Assembly (NCBI GenBank): GCA_030040315.1
Contig: JASHTY010000106.1
Location: 1 to 41,965, forward strand
Direction: 5' to 3'
DNA from: Terriglobia bacterium
GTDB lineage: Bacteria; Acidobacteriota; Terriglobia; UBA7540
DNA: 41,965 bases
The notes beneath the pieces were generated by a model that was given only the letters and a program-made list of their open reading frames with translations, searched no databases and had not been told where the DNA came from. Made by a program: the position numbers and the translations under genes. This document shows, in pieces, positions 24,139-32,729 of the stretch (positions are counted from its first letter, which is position 1; the number at the start of each line of letters is the position of its first letter).

Positions 24139-25374
24139 CTACACGATTTCTTCCTTCTGTGCGTCCCAGCTCACGGTCCGGCCCTGGCGATAAGACTCGA
24201 CTGCCATGCGGCAGGCAACCGCGGAGCGGAATCCCAACTCGAGCGGGCAGTTCGGTTCCTTGCGGCTGCGCACACAATCGAAGAAATTCTGCATGTGGTC
24301 GACCGTAACATCGCTCATGCCCACGATGTCCGGTGCGTGGCCGGGTTCCGCGGCGAGCGCAAGCTCGGAGGACCTCTTCTCCTGCGGCACAAAACGCACA
24401 TTAAACTTCTCGTCGCGAAGAATCGTTCCCTTGGTGCCCAGCGCCTCATCGTAACCGGCGCCCATCAGGTTGTTCCCGAACATTGAATTCCACGTGAACA
24501 TGATCTTCTCATGGTGAATCATCGAGACGTTCATGGTGTCGGGCACCTGCATGTCCGGCGAGAGATAGTTGGCGCCCACCATCGTGGTGTGTTCTGGAAT
24601 CTTCAGGTCTAGCAGTTTGAACCACAGTCCCACCTGGTGAACCATGTTTTCATAAACGTTTCCGCCTGAGTAATCCCAGAAGAACCGCCAGTTGATGAAG
24701 CGATTGGCGTCAAAGGGGTACTGCTTGGCTTCACCCTCGAACGCCTTCCAGTCCACATGCTGCGGGTCGCAATCGGAGGGAATCGGGCGCTTCCAGCCGC
24801 CATAGGGCGCGTTGCGATAATGGAACGTGTGAAGCTGCGTCAGGTCGCCAACGTGGTCCGCGTTCAAGTATTCGCGCGCCTGCGCGACAGCGGCGGAACT
24901 GGTCCCCTGGATGCCCACCTGCACCACGCGTCCCGAGCCTTCAAAAGCCTTACGCATGCGCTTGGCGTGGTCGGGATTGAACGCCATGGTCTTTTCCTGG
25001 TAAACGTCCTTGCCCGCCTGGATGGCCGGGACAAAGTTCAGCGCGTGCAGGTGCTGGGGTGTGGCGATCAGTACCGCGTCAATGCTCTTGTCGTCCAGAA
25101 GGTTTCGGAAATCGGTGTAGGTGGCGAGATACGGGACGTTCGATTTGATTTCATCCAGCCGCCGAGTGTAGATATCCGCCGCGGCTACGCCTTCCACATT
25201 GGGACACTTCAGCGCGGCCTTGAAAATTTGTGACCCGCGACCGCCCGCGCCAATCAGCCCGATTCGAACCCGGTCGTTTGCTCCCAGAACTCGGCTGGAA
25301 GGGAAAAGCCCGTAGGCCGCCAACGTCGCTGAGCCCCCCAAAGCCTTCTGCATGAAATCGCGCCGATTTGACAT
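24139..25374 (-). CDS. Tat-exported Gfo/Idh/MocA-family oxidoreductase
   Basis: A 411-residue NAD(P)-dependent sugar or inositol dehydrogenase-type protein. The N-terminus (SNRRDFMQKALGGSATLAAYGLF) is a twin-arginine signal, so the folded protein is exported with its cofactor. The Rossmann motif is RIGLIGAGGRGS. The usual EKP motif appears as YQEKTMAF, with Thr in place of Pro. The C-terminus has CPLELGFRSAVACRMAVESYRQG, common in this subgroup. The substrate is unknown. A sugar isomerase-like Tat protein lies about 0.9 kb away on the same strand, past the toxin-antitoxin pair, and could act on related sugars. Confidence 0.88.
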   Translation of the reverse strand: MSNRRDFMQKALGGSATLAAYGLFPSSRVLGANDRVRIGLIGAGGRGSQIFKAALKCPNVEGVAAADIYTRRLDEIKSNVPYLATYTDFRNLLDDKSIDAVLIATPQHLHALNFVPAIQAGKDVYQEKTMAFNPDHAKRMRKAFEGSGRVVQVGIQGTSSAAVAQAREYLNADHVGDLTQLHTFHYRNAPYGGWKRPIPSDCDPQHVDWKAFEGEAKQYPFDANRFINWRFFWDYSGGNVYENMVHQVGLWFKLLDLKIPEHTTMVGANYLSPDMQVPDTMNVSMIHHEKIMFTWNSMFGNNLMGAGYDEALGTKGTILRDEKFNVRFVPQEKRSSELALAAEPGHAPDIVGMSDVTVDHMQNFFDCVRSRKEPNCPLELGFRSAVACRMAVESYRQGRTVSWDAQKEEIV

Positions 25375-25635
25375 TTCAAGCTCCTCCTCTCTTGATATTC
25401 CGAAAGATCATTTTAGCAAATTGCCGCCCTTCCGCCCGCAGTTTCTGCGGCGCTGTTCATGCAGGCCGAGGCCAGCATCAAAGTTCCGGCAACCCGGTCA
25501 AGGCCGCCGCAGTCGCCCACGAAGAAGGATGTCATGGCCCCGTAGACTCACGCCGGGCTTTCCGGTGATATTAAGGCGCCGCCGGACACTCGGCGGCGTT
25601 GCCCGCGTTTCTTTCATGTGTTACAGTTTCGCCAT

Positions 25636-25848
25636 ATGAGTCATACAATTACGATCCGTCTTACATCCGAGCTCGCGGAATGGCTTGAGGAAAAGCGCCG
25701 GACAACGGGCCGGCCCGTGGGGGCGATTATCCGCCAGCAACTGGAGCGCGCCCGCACGGCGGCGGGCAGCCAGCGATTCCTGCGCCACGCCGGAAAGCTC
25801 AGCGGCCCACGCGACTTATCCTCACGAAAGGGATTTGCAAAATCATAA
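25636..25848 (+). CDS. Ribbon-helix-helix antitoxin
   Basis: A 70-residue protein with a typical RHH/CopG DNA-binding N-terminus (HTITIRLTSELAEWLEEKRRTTGRPVGAIIRQQLERAR) followed by a basic tail (RHAGKLSGPRDLSSRKGF) that would contact the toxin. Expected to neutralise the PIN toxin encoded next and to repress its own promoter. The frame also has an earlier ATG at 25618; the chosen start gives the family N-terminus. The stop TAA overlaps the point where the toxin gene would be expected to start. Both genes are on the plus strand between two minus-strand genes, consistent with an inserted module. Confidence 0.85.
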   Translation: MSHTITIRLTSELAEWLEEKRRTTGRPVGAIIRQQLERARTAAGSQRFLRHAGKLSGPRDLSSRKGFAKS

Positions 25849-26252
25849 AAGGCATTGCCGACACGGGCTTGATTGTGGCATTCGGCAATCGCGACGACCA
25901 GCACCATACCTGGGCGGTGGAGATCGCCGCCGCCCTGACCGAGCCTCTCCTGACCTGCGACGCGGTGCTGGCGGAGGCGGCCTTTTATCTTCGCTCGACT
26001 TCGTATGTCCTGTCTCTGGTCGAAGATGGAATGCTCCAGCCCGCGTTCGAAGTCGCCAAACATCATCGCCGGCTTGCGCAACTGGCGGAGCGGTTCAGTG
26101 ACCGCGAGCCCGATTTGGCAGATCTGTGCCTCATCCGCATGAGCGAGCTTTATCCCCGGCACCTGATCGTTACGGTGGATGAAAAAGATTTTCGCATTTA
26201 TCGGCGAAACGCTCGCGAGACGATCCCCATTCTGTGCCCGCCGCGGAGTTGA
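25845..26252 (+). CDS. PIN-domain (VapC-like) toxin without a normal start codon
   Basis: A PIN-fold ribonuclease toxin. The frame reads IKGIADTGLIVAFGNRDDQHHTW, where Asp of IADTG is the first catalytic acid. CDAVLAEAAFYL carries the conserved Glu, and DREPDLADLCLIRMSE and TVDEKDFRIYRR the further Asp residues. No ATG, GTG or TTG lies upstream of the catalytic Asp. The likely ancestral start is ATA at 25845, overlapping the antitoxin stop (TCATAAAAG); one G to A change from an ATGA overlap would explain it. The first usable start, TTG at 25869, would delete the catalytic Asp. The protein may be made from a rare AUA/AUU start, or the toxin may be disabled. Confidence 0.75.
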   Translation: MKGIADTGLIVAFGNRDDQHHTWAVEIAAALTEPLLTCDAVLAEAAFYLRSTSYVLSLVEDGMLQPAFEVAKHHRRLAQLAERFSDREPDLADLCLIRMSELYPRHLIVTVDEKDFRIYRRNARETIPILCPPRS

Positions 26253-26264
26253 GGCATTGTAGCT

Positions 26265-27371
26265 CTATGCCAATAATTCCGCGCGGACATTTTTCAGCAC
26301 ATATGCGGAGCGTTCCACTCCTGCAGCGCCCGGAAGCATCGGATCTTCATTTTCGATGCTGAAGATTCCCTGGTAATCCTGCTCCATGTAAGTCTTGACG
26401 ATTTCCTTCCACACTTGCGCGCCGTGGCCGTAACCGACAGCGCGAAAATACACCGAGCCCTCGGTGGACTTCGCAGGATTCTCAGAAAAATTCAGCACAC
26501 CGGTTTCCGCGGCGATCTCCGGGACAATCACCGTGTCTTTCATGTGGGCGTGATAAAGCGCTCCCTGCTTGCCGAGGAATCGCACGGTCTCGATGGGGTC
26601 GCAGCCTTGCCAGAACAGGTGGCTCAGGTCGCAGTTCGCGCCGATCTCTTCGCCCGCCGCCTCGCGCAGTCGAATGAGCGTTTGCGGATTGTAGGCCACG
26701 AAATTCGGGTGCATTTCGAGCGCGATTTTCTGCACGCCGTGCTGGCGCGCGAACGCCGCCGCCTGCTTCCAGTACGGAATCACTTTTTCAGTCCACTGAT
26801 ACTTGTACATTTCCTCAATCTGCGCGGGCCAGCGGTAGGTAATCCAATTCGGAGTCTTATCCTCCGGCGAGCCGCCCGGGCAGCCGGAGAATCCCACCAC
26901 CACCGGGACTTCCAGGAGCTCGGCCAACAGCACGCCGTTGCGGAAAAACTGGTCGTCGCGAGCGGCAATGGCAGGATCAGGATGAATGGGATTCCCGTGG
27001 ATGCTGAACGCTCCCACGCGAATGTTTCGGTCGTCGAATTTTTTCTTCCAGGCGCGAGCCTTCGCGGGATCGGCCAAAAGCTCGGCCGTGGGACAGTGCT
27101 TCGACCCCTTGGCGCCGATTTCCACGGCTTCAAGCCCCAGCTCCGAAAGCTTGTCGAGCATCTCGTCGAGAGAAAGGCTGGCGAGGGCACTATCAAACAC
27201 TCCAATGGGAATTTTGCGAAGCGCCTCGGGCGCGCGGCGGGCGGGCGGAGCCGAGGGTTCGCCTTTGGCCGTCCCTCCGCCCGCCATCCCCGGCGCAGAC
27301 GCCATAAGGCTTCCGGTAGTTGCAAGAAAATTTCTGCGGCTCACTGTGCCTGCTCCTTTCGCCTTTGCCAT
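26265..27371 (-). CDS. Tat-exported sugar phosphate isomerase/epimerase-like TIM barrel
   Basis: A 368-residue protein of the xylose-isomerase-like TIM-barrel superfamily. The N-terminus (TVSRRNFLATTGSLMASA) is a twin-arginine signal, followed by a Pro/Ala-rich linker. The barrel starts at PIGVFDSALASLSLDEML with LGLEAVEIGAKGSK. Metal-ligand-like acidic and His residues are in ALEMHPNF, GANCDLSHLFWQG, YHAHMKDT and FSIENED. GGGAGG lies before the ATG at 27371; the frame stays open upstream to 27482 but runs into a repeat. Substrate unknown; it may work with the Tat-exported Gfo/Idh/MocA protein nearby. Confidence 0.86.
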   Translation of the reverse strand: MAKAKGAGTVSRRNFLATTGSLMASAPGMAGGGTAKGEPSAPPARRAPEALRKIPIGVFDSALASLSLDEMLDKLSELGLEAVEIGAKGSKHCPTAELLADPAKARAWKKKFDDRNIRVGAFSIHGNPIHPDPAIAARDDQFFRNGVLLAELLEVPVVVGFSGCPGGSPEDKTPNWITYRWPAQIEEMYKYQWTEKVIPYWKQAAAFARQHGVQKIALEMHPNFVAYNPQTLIRLREAAGEEIGANCDLSHLFWQGCDPIETVRFLGKQGALYHAHMKDTVIVPEIAAETGVLNFSENPAKSTEGSVYFRAVGYGHGAQVWKEIVKTYMEQDYQGIFSIENEDPMLPGAAGVERSAYVLKNVRAELLA

Positions 27372-27419
27372 TTCCACCTCCCTTGCGTCGCGGAGAGTAT
27401 AAGTCAAAATGCTGCTCTG

Positions 27420-27467
27420 GTGGCATGGGCTTCCTAACGTTGTGTACGGGCAGGATGCCCGTGCCAC
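27420..27467. repeat. Palindromic intergenic element, family B, copy 2
   Basis: GTGGCATGGGCTTCC opens and GCCCGTGCCAC closes the element. The right-hand hairpin (ACGGGC/GCCCGT) is intact; the left one has diverged. Confidence 0.7.
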
Positions 27468-27541
27468 GGATGGTTTCCCCAAGCATCGCTGGACGCGCCC
27501 TCCCCGTGACTCTATAATCCCAACACCTTTGGGGGTGACGT

Positions 27542-29602
27542 ATGGCGACGGGGAGAATCACACATCGCGTGCAAACGATTGTTGCCCCGAAAAGATCCCG
27601 AGTGGCGTGGCATCCTGTCTTGCTGGCTGTAGCGTGGCTGACCTGCGCCTTGGGCTCGGCGATCGGCGCGCCCCCGCAGGCTGCCGTTCAGGCGGCAACG
27701 GACCGCATTACTTACAATGTCGGCGACCCGGTCCAGGTTCGAATTATTCCGCCTGCACCGGCCGACTCGGAAGTTCATTATCACTTCGCGGTGCGCTACG
27801 CCGACGACACGAAACCCGTCGCGGACGGATTGGCCCTGGAAGGCGTGGACGGCCAGCCCGCCATCTACCACCTGCTCTGGAAAATCCCCTTCGACGCGCG
27901 TGCGGGAAAATATGAAATTGACTTGCGCGAAGAAGATCCAAAATCTCATCAGATCACCACGGAAGCTGCCGGGATCTGCACCTTTGTCGTCCATCGGCAA
28001 TTGGTTCGCATCGATTCGGTTGAAGTGGGGGAGGAAAATTACACTTCAGGAGACTCTATTAGCTGTCATGTACGCGTTGCGAACCTGAGCGACAAGGAAC
28101 TTTCAGGATTGCGGGTGGAATTCTCAGAGCGCTACTGGCCATGGATTGTGCAGCAGACCGAACGCGTGGGCGCGGGCATAACCACTGTCCAGGATGGCAT
28201 GACGCTGAAGCCGCACCAAGGGGCGTCTGCAAGTTCCGGGCGCTGCATTGAAGCGCCCAAAGTCGATCAGCCGGGCTTGAGGCAGTACTCCGCGGTGATT
28301 TGGGACCACGCACGCAAGAATGTTTACGCCATCGCCCTCAGCCCGCTGGTGTTCATCAACCCGCCGGGCGTCCAGTCGCCACGGCCTTATCCAGGGCAAT
28401 ACACATACCCCGACCTGAAAACGGTCAACACCACGAGTTACCGGCATTTTCATCCCGAACGCTTCAGCGCCGACGCAATTCAGTTTGAAACTCAGCACAC
28501 CATGTTCGCCCCAGGCGCGGACGCCAAGATTCGATTCTCACTCTCGAACCCAACGGACGCCGCCTGGCAGCAGGTTTCGGTAGATGCGCGCCTGCTTGAT
28601 TCGCAGGGAAAAGAGCTTTCCCGGCACATGCTGGTTGGACACGCTGACCTGCTTCCGCACGCGCCGGCGCTGAAACAGGAAGCCGCCATTGCGCTTCCAA
28701 CCGACGCAGGCATTTATCGCGTCGCCCTGCAAATTCTGGATGCCGCCGGAAACACGCTTGCCGCCAACCTGCTTGAACTGGGCGTCAACCCTCTGCCCCA
28801 ATCGGCGCTGATTTTCTGCGCTCATGAAGATGACGATGGAACGCAGATGGGATTTATCCGCGCGCTAGTGGAAAATCAGATCCCCGTGCACATGGTCTAC
28901 TTTACCAGCGGGGATGCGGGTTCCTGCGACCGCTTCTTTGAGCACTCTTGCGGCCCGGCCGATGCGCTGAATTTCGGCGCGGTGCGGATGCAGGAATCGC
29001 GCGCCGCCATCGGCCACCTGGGCGTTCCTCCTGAGAACTTCATCTTTCTGGGATTGCCGGACGGCGGCACGGGTAAAATCTGGTATGAGCACGTGAGCGC
29101 AAACGACCCCTACCTTGCCGTGCTTCTGGCCAGCGACCACTCGCCCTACAACGGCATGTTCAGGCCCAACCTGCCCTACGCGCGCGATCCTGTGGTGGAA
29201 GCCACGGAGGAGATCATCAAGAAATTCCAGCCGCAGGTCATTTTCACCGTGCATCCCCCGGCCGAAGGCCACATCGACCACATCGTGAACAATTATTTTG
29301 TAGTGAAGGCAATGCAGAACATGCTGCGCGCCGGCACGCTTCCTCCCGGCGTGGAACTGCGCGTGGATCGCATCTTCAATCCCCGCGAGCACCCCTCGAC
29401 GCCTTATCATTATGAAGACCATGAGTTTTACGTTTCCGGTGATGCTATGGCCCTCGCCCAGGAGGCGGGATGGTTCTACCAATCGCAGGGAGGTAATAAG
29501 TCGGAAGGTAACATTCGCGACTGGAACCAACTCCGGCGCACCGAAGGCTATCGCAAGGTGTTAGACTGGAACGAGCACGAAGGCTGGAATGAGAAAGAGT
29601 GA
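27542..29602 (+). CDS. PIG-L family deacetylase with large N-terminal region, exported
   Basis: A zinc-dependent N-acetyl-sugar deacetylase (LmbE/PIG-L fold), 686 residues. A hydrophobic segment near residues 25-42 (HPVLLAVAWLTCALGSAIGA) is a probable signal. The middle (about 50-420) looks like Ig-like/beta-sandwich domains with no enzyme motif. The C-terminal catalytic domain starts at about 420: FCAHEDDDG is the family's HPDD-type motif with Glu in place of Pro, and HPPAEGHIDHIVN is the second metal-binding motif. Substrate unknown, probably an extracellular glycan or glycoconjugate. GGGGTGA precedes the ATG. The next gene starts inside its stop codon. Confidence 0.85.
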   Translation: MATGRITHRVQTIVAPKRSRVAWHPVLLAVAWLTCALGSAIGAPPQAAVQAATDRITYNVGDPVQVRIIPPAPADSEVHYHFAVRYADDTKPVADGLALEGVDGQPAIYHLLWKIPFDARAGKYEIDLREEDPKSHQITTEAAGICTFVVHRQLVRIDSVEVGEENYTSGDSISCHVRVANLSDKELSGLRVEFSERYWPWIVQQTERVGAGITTVQDGMTLKPHQGASASSGRCIEAPKVDQPGLRQYSAVIWDHARKNVYAIALSPLVFINPPGVQSPRPYPGQYTYPDLKTVNTTSYRHFHPERFSADAIQFETQHTMFAPGADAKIRFSLSNPTDAAWQQVSVDARLLDSQGKELSRHMLVGHADLLPHAPALKQEAAIALPTDAGIYRVALQILDAAGNTLAANLLELGVNPLPQSALIFCAHEDDDGTQMGFIRALVENQIPVHMVYFTSGDAGSCDRFFEHSCGPADALNFGAVRMQESRAAIGHLGVPPENFIFLGLPDGGTGKIWYEHVSANDPYLAVLLASDHSPYNGMFRPNLPYARDPVVEATEEIIKKFQPQVIFTVHPPAEGHIDHIVNNYFVVKAMQNMLRAGTLPPGVELRVDRIFNPREHPSTPYHYEDHEFYVSGDAMALAQEAGWFYQSQGGNKSEGNIRDWNQLRRTEGYRKVLDWNEHEGWNEKE

Positions 29603-30390
29603 GCATGGGTGAACGAACCGACCTCGTAAGAAAGGTCTTGCAAGAGTACAACACCACAGAGGTTTCTTCCACTCCGCAAGAGGAGACGGGCGAACATCCC
29701 GCCTCCCCCGCGGAGCCGTTTGCATGCCCGGCGTGCGGGCAGATGCTTGCTCCCTCCTGCCGGGTTTGCGTGGCTTGCAAGCACGTCATCAACCCGGTGG
29801 AAATCGTCAGCGCGCAAGTTGTGCAGACGGCATCCGTCACTTCGGAACCCCCGCAACCAAAGCTAAAACCTGTGCGCTTCTCCTGGCCTTTGTTTTTTGT
29901 GGTCTTCGGAGTCTCGTGCTTCCTGGTTCTCGTCCTTCAGGGGCTGTGGACCGATCAACAGAAAATCCTGCTGGTCATGGGCGGATTACAAACCCTTGCC
30001 GGCGTGTGGGTTTTTTTCGACGCGCTCCGAGAGAGGGTTCCCAAACCCTTGCGCTGGTCGATTGGCTCGATGCTGTTGCCGCTGGTGATTTTCCCCTGGT
30101 ACCTGGCGCGGCGGCGGACTCCCCAGGCGCCCGTGCCTTTCCTGGAGGGAGGGCCGGTGATTCGCCTGGTGATTCTGGCCCTGCTCCTCTTCTTCCTGGC
30201 GAACCTGATTTACTACTTTGTGCAGGGACCACCGCCCGGAAACAACCAGAAGGAGCCCAAAATGGAACTGAAAGGTGCCGGTTCACGAGCCGCGATCCAC
30301 GCGCACCGCCCCCGAAAGGCCCCGCAGTGCATCGCGAATCGAAACGTTCAAGCAGAGACCAACGCTCCATCCGACGCCTGGCACACGTAG
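29599..30390 (+). CDS. Zinc-ribbon membrane protein of unknown function
   Basis: A 263-residue protein. The N-terminal cytoplasmic part has a four-Cys zinc ribbon (CPACGQMLAPSCRVCVACK). Four hydrophobic segments follow (about residues 96-115, 122-142, 152-170 and 188-210), then a basic, poorly ordered tail. The GTG at 29599 overlaps the stop of the PIG-L gene, indicating translational coupling; an ATG at 29605 is an alternative start. The last 43 nt overlap the convergent galK gene. Family not recognised. Coupling suggests a role with the deacetylase, for instance in envelope chemistry, but this is inference. Confidence 0.75.
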   Translation: MSMGERTDLVRKVLQEYNTTEVSSTPQEETGEHPASPAEPFACPACGQMLAPSCRVCVACKHVINPVEIVSAQVVQTASVTSEPPQPKLKPVRFSWPLFFVVFGVSCFLVLVLQGLWTDQQKILLVMGGLQTLAGVWVFFDALRERVPKPLRWSIGSMLLPLVIFPWYLARRRTPQAPVPFLEGGPVIRLVILALLLFFLANLIYYFVQGPPPGNNQKEPKMELKGAGSRAAIHAHRPRKAPQCIANRNVQAETNAPSDAWHT

Positions 30391-31490
30391 ATTTTCGCCG
30401 CCAACGTTCCTGCTTCCCCGTAGCCTTTCCCAACCGCCTGAACAAAACTCTCCGTGGCTTCGGCGCGCACCAGATTCACTGTGCAGCCGCCAAATCCCGC
30501 ACCGGTCATGCGCGCGCCCAGAATTCCCTTCTGCGCGCGGGCAAGCTCCACCAGCTTGTCGAGTTCCACGGAGCTGACCTCGTAATCCTTGCGCAGGCTT
30601 TCGTGCGACTCATTCATTAGCTCGCCGAAGCGCTCCATGTCGCCGGCTTGCAGCACCTTGACGGCCTCCATGGTGCGCTGATTTTCCGATACCACATGCT
30701 GGGCACGCCGCCACAGCAGATCGCCCAACGCTCCGCGCGCTGCCTCCAGGTCAGCGGATTGCACGTCGCGCAGAGACTTCACCGGCCGCCCAGTCGCCGC
30801 GATTTTTTCAACGGCCGCGCGGCACTGCTTCAGCCGAACCTCGTATTCGGATTGCGCCAGTGCGCGCTTAACGCCGGAATCGCAGACTACAATCCGCACG
30901 TCGCAGCGCATCGGCAAGTGGCGATAACTCAGGTCGCGGCAGTCGAGAAAAAGCGCGTGGTCGCGGCGGCCGAGAGCTGAGATGAACTGGTCCATGATTC
31001 CGCAAGGCACGCCTACAAATTCATTTTCCGCGCGGCGCGCCAGCTTGACGACGTAGACGGGATCGAGCCCCAGACCAAGAAGCTTGTTCCAGAATGTCGT
31101 CGCGCCCACTTCCACCGCAGCGGAAGAGCTCAGGCCCGCCTCGCGCGGAACGTTCCCGCCAAAGGCCATGTCCGTGCCGGTCAGGCGGTACCCATCGGAT
31201 TCCAGGAACTTTGTCACGCCCCGAAGATAGTTGCTCCAGGTGTTTTGGGTGTCCTTTTGATTGTTGCCCAGGTCGAATTCCGCCGTGGCGTTGAAATCTT
31301 CGGAATACACGCGCACATGTCGATCGTTGCGGCGCCGCCCCGCGTAAGTTATCGCCCGGTCGATCGCCGCAGGAAGCACAAACCCATCGTTGTAATCCGT
31401 GTGTTCACCGATCAGGTTCACGCGGCCCGGGGCGCGCACAACGACCTCCGGTGACGTACCGAAGGTTTTGCGAAATGTCTCTTCGGTCAT
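30348..31490 (-). CDS. galK: Galactokinase
   Basis: Phosphorylates galactose to galactose-1-phosphate in the Leloir pathway. The 380-residue GHMP kinase has the substrate motif [26 protein letters not shown], the ATP loop [14 protein letters not shown] and the C-terminal [17 protein letters not shown]. The catalytic Asp is in [12 protein letters not shown]. Length is normal. It is the last gene of the galactose operon, only 7 nt after galT, and its 3' end overlaps the convergent zinc-ribbon membrane protein gene. Secure call. Confidence 0.96.
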   Translation of the reverse strand: MTEETFRKTFGTSPEVVVRAPGRVNLIGEHTDYNDGFVLPAAIDRAITYAGRRRNDRHVRVYSEDFNATAEFDLGNNQKDTQNTWSNYLRGVTKFLESDGYRLTGTDMAFGGNVPREAGLSSSAAVEVGATTFWNKLLGLGLDPVYVVKLARRAENEFVGVPCGIMDQFISALGRRDHALFLDCRDLSYRHLPMRCDVRIVVCDSGVKRALAQSEYEVRLKQCRAAVEKIAATGRPVKSLRDVQSADLEAARGALGDLLWRRAQHVVSENQRTMEAVKVLQAGDMERFGELMNESHESLRKDYEVSSVELDKLVELARAQKGILGARMTGAGFGGCTVNLVRAEATESFVQAVGKGYGEAGTLAAKIYVCQASDGALVSA

Positions 31491-31497
31491 GCTAATC

Positions 31498-32469
31498 TCA
31501 CCCCAGCAATTCTTCCCGGCTCACCGGCTTCACCGCGCGCAGTTCCGCGGCTTTTTCCTCCGCCAGCGAGTCGTTCAGAAATGTTCCCGAGCCGGTCTCC
31601 ACGCTCGCCAGGTATTTTAGCTTCTCCTTGCTGCGGTGGGGCGGATAGAACTCAATGTGAAAATGGAAATACGGATAATGGCCGCGCGCGGGCGCCTGGT
31701 GCAGCAGCATCATGTAGGGAAACGACATTTGGTAGAGGTTGTCATATTTCATCGTGACCCACTTCAGGATTTCCGCCAGCGCCTGCTCCTCCGCGGGGCG
31801 AAAATCTTCCAGCGTGCCCAGGTGGCGGCGCGAGAAAATGTGGACCTCAAAGGGCCAGCGCGCATAAAAAGGAATGAATGCCGTGAAGGCTGAGTTTTCA
31901 GCGATGGTGCGCCGGCCGTCGTGCCGCTCCTTCTTGAGGATATCGCAGAAAAGGCACCGCCGGTGCCGTCGCCGGTGGGCGCGCGCGGCGGACAACTCCC
32001 TTTCCAGGCGCGGAGGGATGAACGGAAATGCGTAAATCTGTCCGTGTGGATGAGGCATGGTGACGCCGATCACCGCGCCTTTGTTTTCGAAAATCAAAAT
32101 GTAGCGAATTCCCGGCGTGGCTTTCAGTTCCAGAAAGCGGCTGCGCCACAAGCGCACCAGCTTGACGAGATGCTCAATGGGAAGCTGTGGCAGCGAGGTG
32201 TGATGATCGGAGCTGTAGAGCACCACATCGCATTTGCCGAGCGATGGGCGGACCTTGTAGAAATTATCGCCCTCGATCGCCGGCGCGGGCGGCGGGACGG
32301 TGAAGGCGGGAAAGTCGTTGGGGTAAATCAGGACGTCATATTTTTCCGGCACGCGCCCGGAGCCCGGACAGAACGGGCACCAATCCTGCGGCATCTGCGG
32401 CCGCCCCTGTCGAAGCGAGGCGGTTGAAACCCATTCCAGCAGCGTGGGATTCCAGCGAAGTTCCGTCAT
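31498..32469 (-). CDS. galT: Galactose-1-phosphate uridylyltransferase
   Basis: Exchanges galactose-1-phosphate with UDP-glucose. The 323-residue HIT-superfamily protein has the active site as [16 protein letters not shown] (about residues 133-148), the Zn-binding CPFCPG and CLFCDIL Cys pairs, and the C-terminal [12 protein letters not shown] segment. The start chosen, [14 protein letters not shown], is at 32469; the frame runs on for 63 codons through the neighbouring gene. Its ATG overlaps the TGA of the upstream small membrane gene by ATGA, so translation is coupled. galK follows directly. Confidence 0.95.
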   Translation of the reverse strand: MTELRWNPTLLEWVSTASLRQGRPQMPQDWCPFCPGSGRVPEKYDVLIYPNDFPAFTVPPPAPAIEGDNFYKVRPSLGKCDVVLYSSDHHTSLPQLPIEHLVKLVRLWRSRFLELKATPGIRYILIFENKGAVIGVTMPHPHGQIYAFPFIPPRLERELSAARAHRRRHRRCLFCDILKKERHDGRRTIAENSAFTAFIPFYARWPFEVHIFSRRHLGTLEDFRPAEEQALAEILKWVTMKYDNLYQMSFPYMMLLHQAPARGHYPYFHFHIEFYPPHRSKEKLKYLASVETGSGTFLNDSLAEEKAAELRAVKPVSREELLG

Positions 32470-32675
32470 GATCCTGTGCGGCGCGAGGCGCGGAAAGCCT
32501 TGGCTCCCATGAAGACGCCGAACACCAGCATTGCGAGTCCCCACCACAAGTCGATGTTCACGCCCAGGGATTTCTCCACAAACATGGAGGGGTCGGCCAC
32601 CGCTCCATAAATCAGCAGAACGACACCGTAAATCGAAAAAATGATACCAATCGGCCAACGGATATCAAGACCCAT
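32466..32675 (-). CDS. Small two-helix membrane protein in the galactose operon
   Basis: A 69-residue protein starting MGLDIRWPIG, with GAGG 5 nt upstream of the ATG (which selects this start over one 13 codons earlier). Two hydrophobic segments (IGIIFSIYGVVLLIYGAVA and IDLWWGLAMLVFGVFMGAKAF) and a basic C-terminus. Family not recognised. It lies between the symporter (54 nt away) and galT (4-nt overlap), so it is an integral part of the operon. A helper subunit for the symporter is possible but not shown by the sequence. Confidence 0.75.
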   Translation of the reverse strand: MGLDIRWPIGIIFSIYGVVLLIYGAVADPSMFVEKSLGVNIDLWWGLAMLVFGVFMGAKAFRASRRTGS

Positions 32676-32729
32676 GGTTCCCTCTTCTGTGCCAGGCCTC
32701 TTGGAAGCTTCCATTCGGCCCGTGAAGTG

